Source of the DNA: an uncultured Robinsoniella sp.
GTDB taxonomy: Bacteria; Bacillota; Clostridia; Lachnospirales; Lachnospiraceae
Assembly: GCA_900540475.1 (NCBI GenBank)
Contig: UQGG01000052.1
Location: 1 to 49,999 of the forward strand
Length of the DNA: 49,999 nucleotides
Reading direction: 5' to 3'
Positions 1 to 7,246 of this stretch are shown piece by piece; within the stretch, counting starts at the first letter, position 1, and the number at the start of each line of letters is the position of its first letter. The position numbers were made by a program, and so were the translations under genes. Below the pieces are notes generated by a model. It saw nothing but the letters and a program-made list of their open reading frames with translations, had not been told where the DNA came from and made no database searches.

Positions 1-196
1 TAAGCGGGCAGTGAGCTGCGAAATGCATCAGGATTTCGGAGCGAATGCCCGCGTGCCGCCAAAAAGCGCTTCGGAAAGGTTAGAAAATACCAGTTCCGCG
101 GCCAGCTGACGGAGCCCATACCAGTTTCCCACGCCCATCTTTCCGTACACTACCTATCATTTACAAAGCGTCCTTCCTCAGCGAAACCCAAATATA
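1..196 (-). repeat. Structured repeat, left copy (inverted with respect to 49816-49999)
   Basis: Read on the minus strand, this stretch matches the plus strand of 49816-49999 almost base for base, apart from a short unlike patch near the middle and divergence at the outer tip. The outer end forms a hairpin: GCGGGCA (about 4-10) pairs with TGCCCGC downstream, and inside it GCTGCGAAAT pairs with ATTTCGGAGC with one mismatch. Both copies contain a short open frame of about 36 codons reading outward and ending just before the hairpin loop. It has no ribosome binding site I would trust. The identity of the element is unknown. Confidence 0.75.
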
Positions 197-238
197 ATGC
201 CTTTAACAGACCACATATTAACTGTTCGCTGTAATATT

Positions 239-297
239 AGAGCGTGTTGGAAAATTGGATCCTGGCAGGTGCCGGAATCAATTTTTAAACACGCTCT
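239..297. repeat. 59-bp near-perfect palindromic element
   Basis: AGAGCGTGTT at 239-248 pairs with AACACGCTCT at 288-297. The stem continues inward through GAAAATTG/CAATTTTT and GGC/GCC around a short loop. Related arms (GAGCGTGT followed by A/T runs) occur at 1666-1825 and 30822-30874, so this is one member of a dispersed palindrome family. It lies just upstream of the TetR operon promoter and could act as a bidirectional terminator. Confidence 0.7.
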
Positions 298-343
298 GCT
301 TTTGCGTTTAGAGTAAGCAAAAAACCAAGAAATTATATTTTTG

Positions 344-372
344 TTGACAGAAAGCACTGTGAAATATATAAT
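344..372 (+). promoter_or_regulatory. Consensus sigma-A promoter of the TetR/flavodoxin operon
   Basis: A perfect TTGACA (344-349) and a perfect TATAAT (367-372) are separated by 17 bases. This would start transcription near 379 and leave a leader of about 125 bases before the TetR start. It is the only fully consensus promoter I found in the window, which suggests that repression controls its output. Confidence 0.75.
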
Positions 373-375
373 TAT

Positions 376-387
376 GTTTATATAAAC
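376..387. promoter_or_regulatory. Candidate TetR operator (12-bp palindrome)
   Basis: GTTTATATAAAC is a perfect 12-bp palindrome immediately downstream of the -10 box and covering the expected transcription start. TetR-family regulators commonly bind palindromes at such positions in their own promoters. The link to the regulator at 504 is inference. Confidence 0.4.
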
Positions 388-503
388 TACATTATATAAA
401 ATAATCTTATTTAAAATATTTTTCCAAGCCAAAACTTAAGAACATACTATAAAGAAATCTCAGGTTGCGGGAAGCCAGCAAAATACTGCCAGAGGAGGAA
501 AAC

Positions 504-1097
504 ATGCCAAAACAGAGAATAACAAAAGAAATGATACTGGATACAGCTTTTACATTAACCAGAGAGCAGGGCTTTGAACATGTCATAACAAAAGAGATTG
601 CAGAGCGGATCGGCTGCTCGGTACAGCCAATCTATAGTTATTACAAAAATATGGAGGAATTAAAACGAGATCTGTTTCATAGAGCAGTGGTGTTTTACGG
701 TGAATTTATTACCAGAAATGCCCGGGGAGAGAAATCCTTCAGGAGTGTGGGTTACGCCCAGATTCAATTTGCCAGGGAGGAACCGCATTTATTTTGGCTG
801 CTGTTCATGATGAAACAGGAGAGTCTGAACAGCTTTGAGGATATCTATGAAAAGCGCAGTAACAAAAAGGTTACGGAACAAATTGCAGAGAAATATCAGA
901 TCCCGACGGACCGCGCAAAAGCACTGCATCTGAATATGCTGGTCTATACACATGGAATTTCTTCTATGCTGGTAACGAATTCGGTACAGCTGGAGGATGT
1001 GGAGATACGGAACATGCTGGATGCCGCCTTTGATGCATTTTTAAGAAAGATAAGAGACAATACAGTTTCAGAAAAAAAGGAGATGGATTATGAGTAA
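504..1097 (+). CDS. TetR/AcrR-family transcriptional regulator
   Basis: A 197-residue one-component repressor. The N-terminal helix-turn-helix covers roughly residues 5-50, with the recognition region ITKEIAERIGCSVQPIYSYY followed by the typical K-N-M-E-E-L segment. The rest is a helical ligand/dimer domain. The ATG at 504 is chosen because AGAGGAGG lies 5-12 bases upstream; an in-frame ATG at 465 lacks such a site. Its last bases overlap the start of the flavodoxin gene by 8 bases, so the two are probably translationally coupled. It very likely represses its own operon from the palindrome at 376-387. The inducer cannot be read from the sequence. Confidence 0.9.
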   Translation: MPKQRITKEMILDTAFTLTREQGFEHVITKEIAERIGCSVQPIYSYYKNMEELKRDLFHRAVVFYGEFITRNARGEKSFRSVGYAQIQFAREEPHLFWLLFMMKQESLNSFEDIYEKRSNKKVTEQIAEKYQIPTDRAKALHLNMLVYTHGISSMLVTNSVQLEDVEIRNMLDAAFDAFLRKIRDNTVSEKKEMDYE

Positions 1098-1638
1098 GAT
1101 AGTTGTAATATATCAGTCTAAATATGGAGCGGTTAAAAAATATGCAGAATGGATTGCAGATGCTCTGCATGGAGATTTATTTGAAAAAAGAAAGATGACA
1201 GCAGAAAAAATGTTGGGATATGATACCATTATTTATGGCGGAGGAATTTATGCCGGGGGCATTGCAGGAATTTCTCTGATTGTGAAAAATTATGAGAAGA
1301 TAAAAGGAAAAAATATTGTTTTATTTACCTGTGGCCTTGCAAATACCAAAATTGAGGAGAATGTAAAACATATTCGGAAGGAGATGAAGAAATCTTTACC
1401 GGAAGGACTGATGAACCAGGCTATGATCTATCATTTTCGGGGAAATATGGATTATAGCCAACTGACACCGGTACATAAAATCATGATGAAGATGATGAAT
1501 AATATGATCGCAAAGAAAACGGAAAGTGAGAAGACAGCAGAAGACAGAGAGTTTATGGCAACTTACGGAAAGGCTGTGGATTTTACGGATCAGAGCAGTA
1601 TTGGGGAATTGGTGGAGCAGATTCGAAAATGGGCTTAG
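1090..1638 (+). CDS. Flavodoxin-domain protein
   Basis: A 182-residue cytoplasmic FMN-binding electron carrier or oxidoreductase of the flavodoxin fold. The N-terminus MSKIVVIYQSKYGAVKKYAEWI holds the phosphate-binding loop (S-K-Y-G-A), and the IIYGGGIYAGGI segment near residue 50 is the second FMN-contact loop. The pattern resembles the Flavodoxin_5/HemG-like (protoporphyrinogen oxidase-like) group more than classical short flavodoxins. It overlaps the TetR gene by 8 bases and shares its promoter, so it is probably the regulated output, perhaps in redox stress or detoxification. Enzymatic activity is not established by sequence. Confidence 0.8.
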   Translation: MSKIVVIYQSKYGAVKKYAEWIADALHGDLFEKRKMTAEKMLGYDTIIYGGGIYAGGIAGISLIVKNYEKIKGKNIVLFTCGLANTKIEENVKHIRKEMKKSLPEGLMNQAMIYHFRGNMDYSQLTPVHKIMMKMMNNMIAKKTESEKTAEDREFMATYGKAVDFTDQSSIGELVEQIRKWA

Positions 1639-1649
1639 TATAACGAAAG

Positions 1650-1839
1650 AAGTGGGATGCGGTCTAGAGTATGTTTGAAAATTCATTCTTGCCATCTGCA
1701 CGCCCCACCTTGCGGCAGATTTGCCCCGAATTCAGGTTACGTAGCCCGCTACGCGCCCTTCATTCGGGACAAATCTCCCACAAAGTGTGACGCACAGCTG
1801 CCAGAAAGCAATTTTATACACGCTCAAGGCATCCCACTT
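1650..1839. repeat. 190-bp nested palindrome (terminator arms around a MITE-like element)
   Basis: AAGTGGGATGC (1650-1660) pairs with GCATCCCACTT (1829-1839). Inside it, AGAGTATGTT (from 1666) pairs imperfectly with the arm ending in ACACGCTC at 1825. Further inside, a GATTTG..CCCGAAT arm pairs with ATTCGGGACAAATC. The centre holds CGTAGC/GCTACG around CC. The core of about 45 bases recurs at 28130-28180. The outermost arms look like the original terminator of the flavodoxin operon, since a T-rich stretch follows. The inner part resembles an inserted element. This fills the gap between the flavodoxin and phospholipase genes. Confidence 0.7.
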
Positions 1840-1855
1840 CTAAATTGTTTATTTC

Positions 1856-2797
1856 TCAGTCATTTTCCAGCCCGCTGTGAAAGGAACGGTTACCGATATT
1901 GGCAATAAGGCGTTCCTGGCTGCCCGGTATGCTGCTCATTTTGTGTTCCAGCAGAATTAGTGTTTTATGATATGCACTGAGGGCTTTGCCAAAAAGATCC
2001 TCTACGGAATCATGGGAAACCAAGCTGGTGTCCCAGGGATTCTCCCAGTCTTCCTTATGTTCATTCAGAACTTTGGCTTTGTCCATCTCATGTGGTGTCT
2101 GTATCATGGGTGAGAGCCACTCATATCCAAAAATATGGGTCTCAAACCACCGGTAAAACTTCTTTTTAAGACCAGTAGAATCATGGAGCAGAGAGGTTCC
2201 GATCCGCATACAGGATATGGCGTGTGAGATATTTCTGGGGGAATAGTTCTGTTTGTAGACCTCTCTGGAAACCTGGCTGACCAGAGCCGATATGGCAGTC
2301 TGTTCAGCATTTGAAAGGGCAATGGTACGGGACTGGTAAAATTGACCTGGCTTCAATCCTTTTTTCTTCTCCAGATATAAAATATCAAAGCAGGATTCCA
2401 GTTCAAAATGCCTTGCATAATACTGGTTTCCGTTTTTTTCGCCTGTCCGGTAATCGGTTCTGGCATATACAAAAGGATGAAACAGTCCATCCAGAGTGTA
2501 ATGACCAAGAAATCCAGCCAGATAAGCGGTTATGATATTTTTTTCCTCATCTTCTTTCAGATGTTCCCGATAATCCAACATGGTCTGAAAGAGTTCTTTT
2601 GCGTGTTCTTCATGCATAACCCCGCCGATATTCACTTTTCTCATGTAAGATACCGGATAGTAAAAAAAGATATCCGGACCCTGAAGTCCAAGACAGTATG
2701 CGGCAGTATGGGCATGAATGGTATCTTGCAGGATGCCCGGGGAAAGCATCCCATAAGTTTCCACTCCAAATAAGTAATGTAAAGTAAATCCTGGCAT
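1856..2797 (-). CDS. Zinc-dependent phospholipase C-like protein
   Basis: A 313-residue protein of the Zn_dep_PLPC family. The N-terminal half (about residues 1-140) carries the typical histidine and aspartate pattern: MPGFTLHYLFG, the H-A-H-T..Q-G-P-D-I-F-F-Y-Y-P block, and AYLAGFLGHYTLDGLFHPFVYAR. These histidines match metal-ligand positions in the family. There is no signal peptide, so it probably acts inside the cell or at the inner face of the membrane, unlike the secreted clostridial toxins. The start is supported by AAGGAG seven to twelve bases upstream. It is expressed alone. Its substrate is unknown; many Lachnospiraceae carry such uncharacterised paralogues. Confidence 0.8.
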   Translation of the reverse strand: MPGFTLHYLFGVETYGMLSPGILQDTIHAHTAAYCLGLQGPDIFFYYPVSYMRKVNIGGVMHEEHAKELFQTMLDYREHLKEDEEKNIITAYLAGFLGHYTLDGLFHPFVYARTDYRTGEKNGNQYYARHFELESCFDILYLEKKKGLKPGQFYQSRTIALSNAEQTAISALVSQVSREVYKQNYSPRNISHAISCMRIGTSLLHDSTGLKKKFYRWFETHIFGYEWLSPMIQTPHEMDKAKVLNEHKEDWENPWDTSLVSHDSVEDLFGKALSAYHKTLILLEHKMSSIPGSQERLIANIGNRSFHSGLEND

Positions 2798-2907
2798 AGT
2801 TTAATCTCCTTTGAACTGTTTCTGGTTTTAATAAGATCTTAGTCTTATCATTGCCCAAAATCAAGACTTTAAGAGAAATCTTATGATTTTCTTCACATTT
2901 TTATATC

Positions 2908-3504
2908 CTATATTTCTTCAGAAGCCCGGTTGACGTATACGTGATCAATAATCCCATAGTCTTTCGCCTTCTCTGCGCTCATAAAATTATCCCGGTCTGT
3001 GTCATGTTCGATTTCCTCTATGGTGCGTCCGGTATTTTCAGCCAGGATCCGGTTAAGGCGCTGCTTGCTTTTCTGCATATAGTCCGAAAGTATTTTAATG
3101 TCACTTGTCTGGCCCTTAATACCTCCTGAAGAAGGCTGGTGTATCATGATTTCAGAATTTGGCAGGGCAAAGCGTTTGCCCTTTGTGCCCCCCGCTAATA
3201 AAAATGCACCAAAGCTTGCGGCTAGTCCGATACAGATGGTGGAAACATCGCATTTAATATAATTCATGGTATCGTAGATTGCAAATCCGGCAGATACTGA
3301 ACCGCCCGGGCTGTTAATATAGAGCTGGATATCCTTATTCGGATCCTGACTTTCCAGGTACAAAAGCTGGCTGGTGATCAGGCTGGCGGAAGCATCGGTG
3401 ACTTCTTCACCCAGAAATATGATCCGGTCATTCAAAAGGCGGGAATAAATATCAAAACTCCGTTCTCCCCGGCTGGTCTGTTCCACTACATAGGGTATAA
3501 TCAT
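2908..3504 (-). CDS. clpP: ClpP-family serine protease (apparent paralogue)
   Basis: A 198-residue ATP-dependent protease subunit. The catalytic triad is intact: Ser97 in GLAASFGAFLL, His122 in IMIHQP, and Asp172 in the DTDRDNFMSA motif. NSPGGSVSAGFAIYDTM is the oxyanion-hole region. The ATG at 3504 is chosen because AAGGAGG lies just upstream and because this start matches the family N-terminus; longer readings extend into the araC gene. The ATG overlaps the araC stop (ATGA), so the two are translationally coupled. The housekeeping clpP of Clostridia normally sits by tig, clpX and lon, none of which are here, so this is probably a second ClpP. The activator AAA partner is not encoded next to it. 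Confidence 0.9.
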   Translation of the reverse strand: MIIPYVVEQTSRGERSFDIYSRLLNDRIIFLGEEVTDASASLITSQLLYLESQDPNKDIQLYINSPGGSVSAGFAIYDTMNYIKCDVSTICIGLAASFGAFLLAGGTKGKRFALPNSEIMIHQPSSGGIKGQTSDIKILSDYMQKSKQRLNRILAENTGRTIEEIEHDTDRDNFMSAEKAKDYGIIDHVYVNRASEEI

Positions 3505-3971
3505 GCTGCAATCCTCCTTGTCTGTGCCAGCTGTATACAATAGTTTGTAATTGTTTTGCAGCCTTTTGATGAATTGCCTGCAAAGACATGAATTGTCGGA
3601 CAAAATTCGTGGATGAGTACAAATGGTTCCTGCCTGGGTGTAAAGAAGCGAAGGCTGCGGCAGGTCTGGGGCGTACACTGGTATAACTGACGGAATGCCA
3701 GTGTAAAAGCCTGCTGGGAATCATAGCAGGCTTTACTGGATATCTCTGCAATGGGGATATCAGTTTCCGCCAGAAGTCTGGCAGCCTCAGTCAGTCTGCG
3801 TCTCTGTATATATTTGTGCATCGTGCAGCCAGCTACACTGGAAAATATGCGGTTCAGGTAGTATTTTGAATAATTCATATTCTGTGCTATATCGTCAAGG
3901 AGGATCTTCTCCTGGAGATGGGATTCAATATAGGATACAATTTCCATAACGATATCGTTTTTTTCACTCAT
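3501..3971 (-). CDS. Short AraC-family transcriptional regulator
   Basis: A 156-residue protein whose double helix-turn-helix AraC domain is at the N-terminus (about residues 8-105, with LDDIAQNMNYSKYYLNRIFS and IAEISSKACYDSQQAFTLAF). Only about 50 residues follow. AraC regulators with an N-terminal DNA-binding domain often carry a C-terminal GyrI-like effector domain, which is missing or heavily shortened here. The start has AAGGGGGG upstream. The stop codon overlaps the clpP start by four bases. A promoter lies at 4007-4035. It probably controls its own operon; the signal is unknown. Confidence 0.85.
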   Translation of the reverse strand: MSEKNDIVMEIVSYIESHLQEKILLDDIAQNMNYSKYYLNRIFSSVAGCTMHKYIQRRRLTEAARLLAETDIPIAEISSKACYDSQQAFTLAFRQLYQCTPQTCRSLRFFTPRQEPFVLIHEFCPTIHVFAGNSSKGCKTITNYCIQLAQTRRIAA

Positions 3972-4006
3972 AGTAATGCCCCCCTTCGTGATGGCTATGA
4001 TTTATA

Positions 4007-4035
4007 ATTATAGCAGATATGATTTGGGGTGTCTT
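4007..4035 (-). promoter_or_regulatory. Promoter of the araC-clpP operon
   Basis: Read on the minus strand, AAGACA (4035-4030) and TATAAT (4012-4007) are separated by 17 bases, about 40 bases upstream of the araC start. It lies downstream of the histidine kinase stop at 4063, so araC-clpP can be transcribed separately from the two-component operon. Confidence 0.6.
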
Positions 4036-4062
4036 AATAAAAAGTGCTCACTTTTGGAAGTT

Positions 4063-5424
4063 CTAAAAACGTACCGTAAAGATAATCTCCCCATTCTCAA
4101 TCCGGCAGTCGTATGCAAAGCCCTGTTTCTGGGCGGCGGCACTTACAATTGACAGACCCAGACCGGTGCCTGACAATTCCTTGTTTCTGGATTTTTCAGC
4201 TACATAGAAGGGATCCCAGATTCGTTCTAAAAGGATGTTGTGATTGGGTGCTACTCCGTTGGAGATTTCAAATACATACCGGCTGCATTCCTCATACAGC
4301 CGGATCTTTATATGTCTGTCACAGGTATATTTCACTGCATTTGAGATCAGGTTGGATAATATGGCTGCCATTCCTTCGGGACTTGCGTTTATGACAGCAT
4401 CAGGCAGTATATCCGTCTGAAGGGTGATCTGTCGCTTCTCCAGTTCTAACTGATATTCCACTGCCATTTCGGTGAGGATACTGCTGACCGCCACAGGTTC
4501 TTTGGGATATTCTTTTTGCCGGATACGGGATAAATCCAGCAGTCCCTCGATGAGCCGTTCCATTTTTTCATTCTGCCGGATAACGGTATCCAGGAAAGTG
4601 CCATCATCAATGCCGTCTTTTATACCACAGGTATAAGCTTTAATTAGGGCAACCGGTGTCTTCAGGTCATGGGAGACATTTCCAAGAAGAGCTTCCATCT
4701 GACGGTTCTTTTCAATAAGAGCTTCCTGAGACTCTTTTAATTTGCGGCTCATATCATTGATGCTGCAGGCAAGGTCTTCCAGCTCGTCGTTGGTTTTGAT
4801 GTCAATCTGTCTGAATTTCTGGTTGGAAATGTCTTTTGTCAGCTCGGTGATTCCCGAAAGGGGTGTGGTTATTTTTTTCACCAGAAAATAGATGAGAATC
4901 ATCATAATGATAACAGCAGCCAGAAAGATACATAAGGTAATGCCATTGATCAGAGACACGATCTCGCTGATATTGGGAATGATAATGGCAACGCCTGCAA
5001 ATGTTTCATTTAAGTTCAGATACTCAACCAGTATGCTGTAATGCAGTTTTGACTGGTTGTAGATCCGCAGCTGTCTTCCCTTTGCCATTGTATTCAGGTA
5101 ATCCTGATCCCAAAGCCAGTAGCGGTCCAATCCCAGGCCTTTATCAAGGAAGGTGCTGCGCAGCCGTTCATTTAATACATCGATATCAGAGGTATTGTCT
5201 ACCCTGGCAATCACCACATCCCTGGACTCCTCCATTTCCGCAATTGCCTCGTCTAAAGAATCTGCACTGTTTATAAGGGTATCACAGATTTCATTCATCT
5301 CTGCTTTTCTTTCATATAAATAATATCTTCCGATAAACTGAGAATTTACTACGACTGATATGAAGACAACCACAATCAGTACCGCTGAAATACTCAGTAA
5401 GAATTTTTTCGCCAGTTTACTCAT
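4063..5424 (-). CDS. Sensor histidine kinase (HAMP, HisKA, HATPase)
   Basis: A 453-residue membrane kinase. Transmembrane segments lie at about residues 8-28 and 158-182, enclosing an extracytoplasmic sensor domain of about 130 residues. A HAMP linker follows, then the dimerisation helix with phospho-acceptor His252 in GNVSHDLKTPVALI, and an ATPase domain with the N-box NLISNAVKYT and the G-box LSGTGLGLSIV. It overlaps the response regulator gene by 8 bases (5417-5424) and is transcribed after it. The TetR-like or transporter targets usually found beside such kinases are absent; a metallophosphoesterase leads the operon instead. The ligand is unknown. Confidence 0.92.
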   Translation of the reverse strand: MSKLAKKFLLSISAVLIVVVFISVVVNSQFIGRYYLYERKAEMNEICDTLINSADSLDEAIAEMEESRDVVIARVDNTSDIDVLNERLRSTFLDKGLGLDRYWLWDQDYLNTMAKGRQLRIYNQSKLHYSILVEYLNLNETFAGVAIIIPNISEIVSLINGITLCIFLAAVIIMMILIYFLVKKITTPLSGITELTKDISNQKFRQIDIKTNDELEDLACSINDMSRKLKESQEALIEKNRQMEALLGNVSHDLKTPVALIKAYTCGIKDGIDDGTFLDTVIRQNEKMERLIEGLLDLSRIRQKEYPKEPVAVSSILTEMAVEYQLELEKRQITLQTDILPDAVINASPEGMAAILSNLISNAVKYTCDRHIKIRLYEECSRYVFEISNGVAPNHNILLERIWDPFYVAEKSRNKELSGTGLGLSIVSAAAQKQGFAYDCRIENGEIIFTVRF

Positions 5425-6067
5425 TTGGGTTCTCCAACATGTATCCGATGCCGATGTGGGTAGTGATATATTTTTCTCCTATTTTATGGCGAAGCCTCCG
5501 GATATGGGTATCCAAGGTACGCTCATCCCCATAATAATCCATTCCCCAGACGCTGGAAAGCAGCTGTTCCCTGGATAAAATCATACCCTGGTTCAGGAAA
5601 AAGGTGTAGAGGAGATCGTATTCTTTTTTGGTAAGCTTTATTTCTTCCTGCTGATTCTTCACCATATTGGTGTCAGGATTTAAGGTAAGGCTGCCGCAGG
5701 TAAGCAGCTTTCCAAGCTGAAAAAGCTTTTCAATCCGAAGAAGCAGGATTCTGGGTTCAAAGGGTTTGCGGATATAGTCATCTGCTCCATAAGTAAGTCC
5801 GGCAATTTCGTCGGTAATATCCCCTTTCGCAGTGAGCATAATAATCCGGATAGGCATATGGTATTCCCGGATGGCCTTACATAGGGCAAGCCCATCCATA
5901 ACTGGCATCATCCAGTCAGAAATTAACAGGTCAAATTTTTCTGCACACAGCAGATTAAAAGCAGCCTGTCCATCAGAAACGGCAGTAACTTCATGACCCG
6001 CTCCGGTAAGATAGAGCTTTATAATTTTCTGCATATCTTTTTCGTCTTCAGCAATTAATATTTTCAT
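5417..6067 (-). CDS. OmpR-family response regulator
   Basis: A 216-residue DNA-binding regulator. The receiver domain (1-115) has the acidic pocket EDEKD near residues 7-11, phospho-acceptor Asp51 in LLISDWMMP, the LTAKGD switch threonine, and the IRKPFEP lysine. The winged-helix domain (about 125-213) has LTKKEYDLLYTFFLNQG and the recognition region ERTLDTHIRRLRHKI. It is 39 bases downstream of the metallophosphoesterase gene and overlaps the kinase gene, so it is the middle gene of a three-gene minus-strand operon. Confidence 0.93.
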   Translation of the reverse strand: MKILIAEDEKDMQKIIKLYLTGAGHEVTAVSDGQAAFNLLCAEKFDLLISDWMMPVMDGLALCKAIREYHMPIRIIMLTAKGDITDEIAGLTYGADDYIRKPFEPRILLLRIEKLFQLGKLLTCGSLTLNPDTNMVKNQQEEIKLTKKEYDLLYTFFLNQGMILSREQLLSSVWGMDYYGDERTLDTHIRRLRHKIGEKYITTHIGIGYMLENPNE

Positions 6068-6106
6068 TGTGGCTGCCTTTCGATTTTATATTTTTTCATT
6101 TTTTAT

Positions 6107-6943
6107 TCAAATTCCAATGTTGAAAACCGCAATTTCGGGAGGCACCATAAATCGTACCGGAATATGTGAAGTCCCGATGCCGGTATTTACATAAAGCTTC
6201 ATGTTTTTACTGAGATCATAAAATCCCGATGTGTATTTTTCCGCAAGTGCTGTGGTAGGACTTTTTATAAATGGAAGCTTTACCTGTCCTCCGTGACTGT
6301 GGCCTGCCAGCAGCAGATTGGCAGAATCAGTCTCAAAACGATCTGCAATGTCCGGTTCATGGAGCAGGATGATCCGATAGTCAGGATCATTTTCCATATG
6401 ACTCAATGTGGCAGAAATGTCAGGAGAGCCAAGCAGGGAATCATCCACGCCTCCGATAAACAATTCCTGTCCCTTTGAGGTAGTTATGGTGACACCTTCA
6501 TTTTCCAGGAGGGTGAATCCGGAATCTGACATGATGTCAGCATAAACCCGTGAGGCACCGCCGCCGTAGTCACGATTTCCCCAGACGGCATATTTCCCAT
6601 AGGCAGCATCCAGGGAGGACAGTGACTGTGTGACAGCTTCCACTGCCTTATATTTTGAAAAGTTGTCAAATAAGTCACCGGTAAAGACGATGACATCCGG
6701 TGAGAGATCATTCACCTTTTCTACCAGTTTTGCCAGATTATGTTCCGTGTAGTAAGCGTTTACCTGGATATCAGATAACTGTACCACCCGGACGACCTGG
6801 GTGATTTTCCTGTCAGGTGCATTCAGGTCATAATAATGTGTAAATGTCATTGAGGGTTCTATCTGAAAAGCATATCCTGCAAGCAGTGCGGCAGTTAAGA
6901 AAAGGCAAAGTACAAAAATCAGTGTTTTTCTTATAAGTTTCAT
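6107..6943 (-). CDS. Membrane-anchored calcineurin-like metallophosphoesterase
   Basis: A 278-residue phosphohydrolase of the YkuE/YaeI-like group. An uncleaved N-terminal membrane segment (about residues 6-27) places the catalytic domain outside the membrane. All metal-site motifs are visible: VVQLSDIQ, VFTGDLFD, GNRDYGG, LLHEPD and GHSHGGQ. The ATG at 6943 is chosen because AAGGAA is well spaced from it; a GTG two codons upstream is too close. Some family members are reported to act on UDP-diacylglucosamine-like or other membrane phosphodiesters, but the substrate here is not known. It leads the operon with the response regulator and kinase, suggesting a cell-envelope role. Confidence 0.88.
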   Translation of the reverse strand: MKLIRKTLIFVLCLFLTAALLAGYAFQIEPSMTFTHYYDLNAPDRKITQVVRVVQLSDIQVNAYYTEHNLAKLVEKVNDLSPDVIVFTGDLFDNFSKYKAVEAVTQSLSSLDAAYGKYAVWGNRDYGGGASRVYADIMSDSGFTLLENEGVTITTSKGQELFIGGVDDSLLGSPDISATLSHMENDPDYRIILLHEPDIADRFETDSANLLLAGHSHGGQVKLPFIKSPTTALAEKYTSGFYDLSKNMKLYVNTGIGTSHIPVRFMVPPEIAVFNIGI

Positions 6944-7246
6944 ATTCACATGTTCCTTTCTTATGGATCAGCCATCATTATAGGAAGTCCATGTTACAGG
7001 TATGTGAATTTTTTCTTATTCTCTTATTATATCCGTGAATTCTTGAAATGCAATGAAAAGTTAAAAAAACGTATGATCAGGGAAGTTCAGGCAAAAATTC
7101 GATGAAAATAGTAAAAAAATGGTATTATTTTAAATTCTTGCTGTTTGTATGGTCAAAAATGTGATGAAAGGGGATAGATAATCGCATTCATTTAAAAACC
7201 TACTCAATCTATAATGAATAAAAGAGTTATAAGGAGGAGAATTGAT
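6944..7246. promoter_or_regulatory. Divergent regulatory region between the metallophosphoesterase and GH98 genes
   Basis: About 300 bases without a gene. For the minus-strand gene a TATAAT (6982-6977) is visible with no clear -35. For GH98, possible -10 boxes are TATTAT at 7123-7128 and TATAAT at 7210-7215, neither with a good -35, as expected of an activator-dependent promoter. An AGTAAAAAAATGG motif at 7110-7122 recurs upstream of the second GH98 gene and the importer gene. AAGGAGG at 7231-7237 is the ribosome binding site of the GH98 gene. Confidence 0.45.

Noticed and set aside
178..432. Open frame of 84 codons on the minus strand
   Set aside because: It runs through the palindrome at 239-297 and the consensus promoter at 344-372, has no ribosome binding site and no recognisable protein features.
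1657..1908. Open frame of 83 codons on the plus strand
   Set aside because: It is read through the nested palindrome and into the phospholipase gene on the other strand; no ribosome binding site.
7214..7246. Upstream start for the first GH98 protein
   Set aside because: The extra 11 residues precede the AAGGAGG site at 7231 and would spoil the signal peptide.
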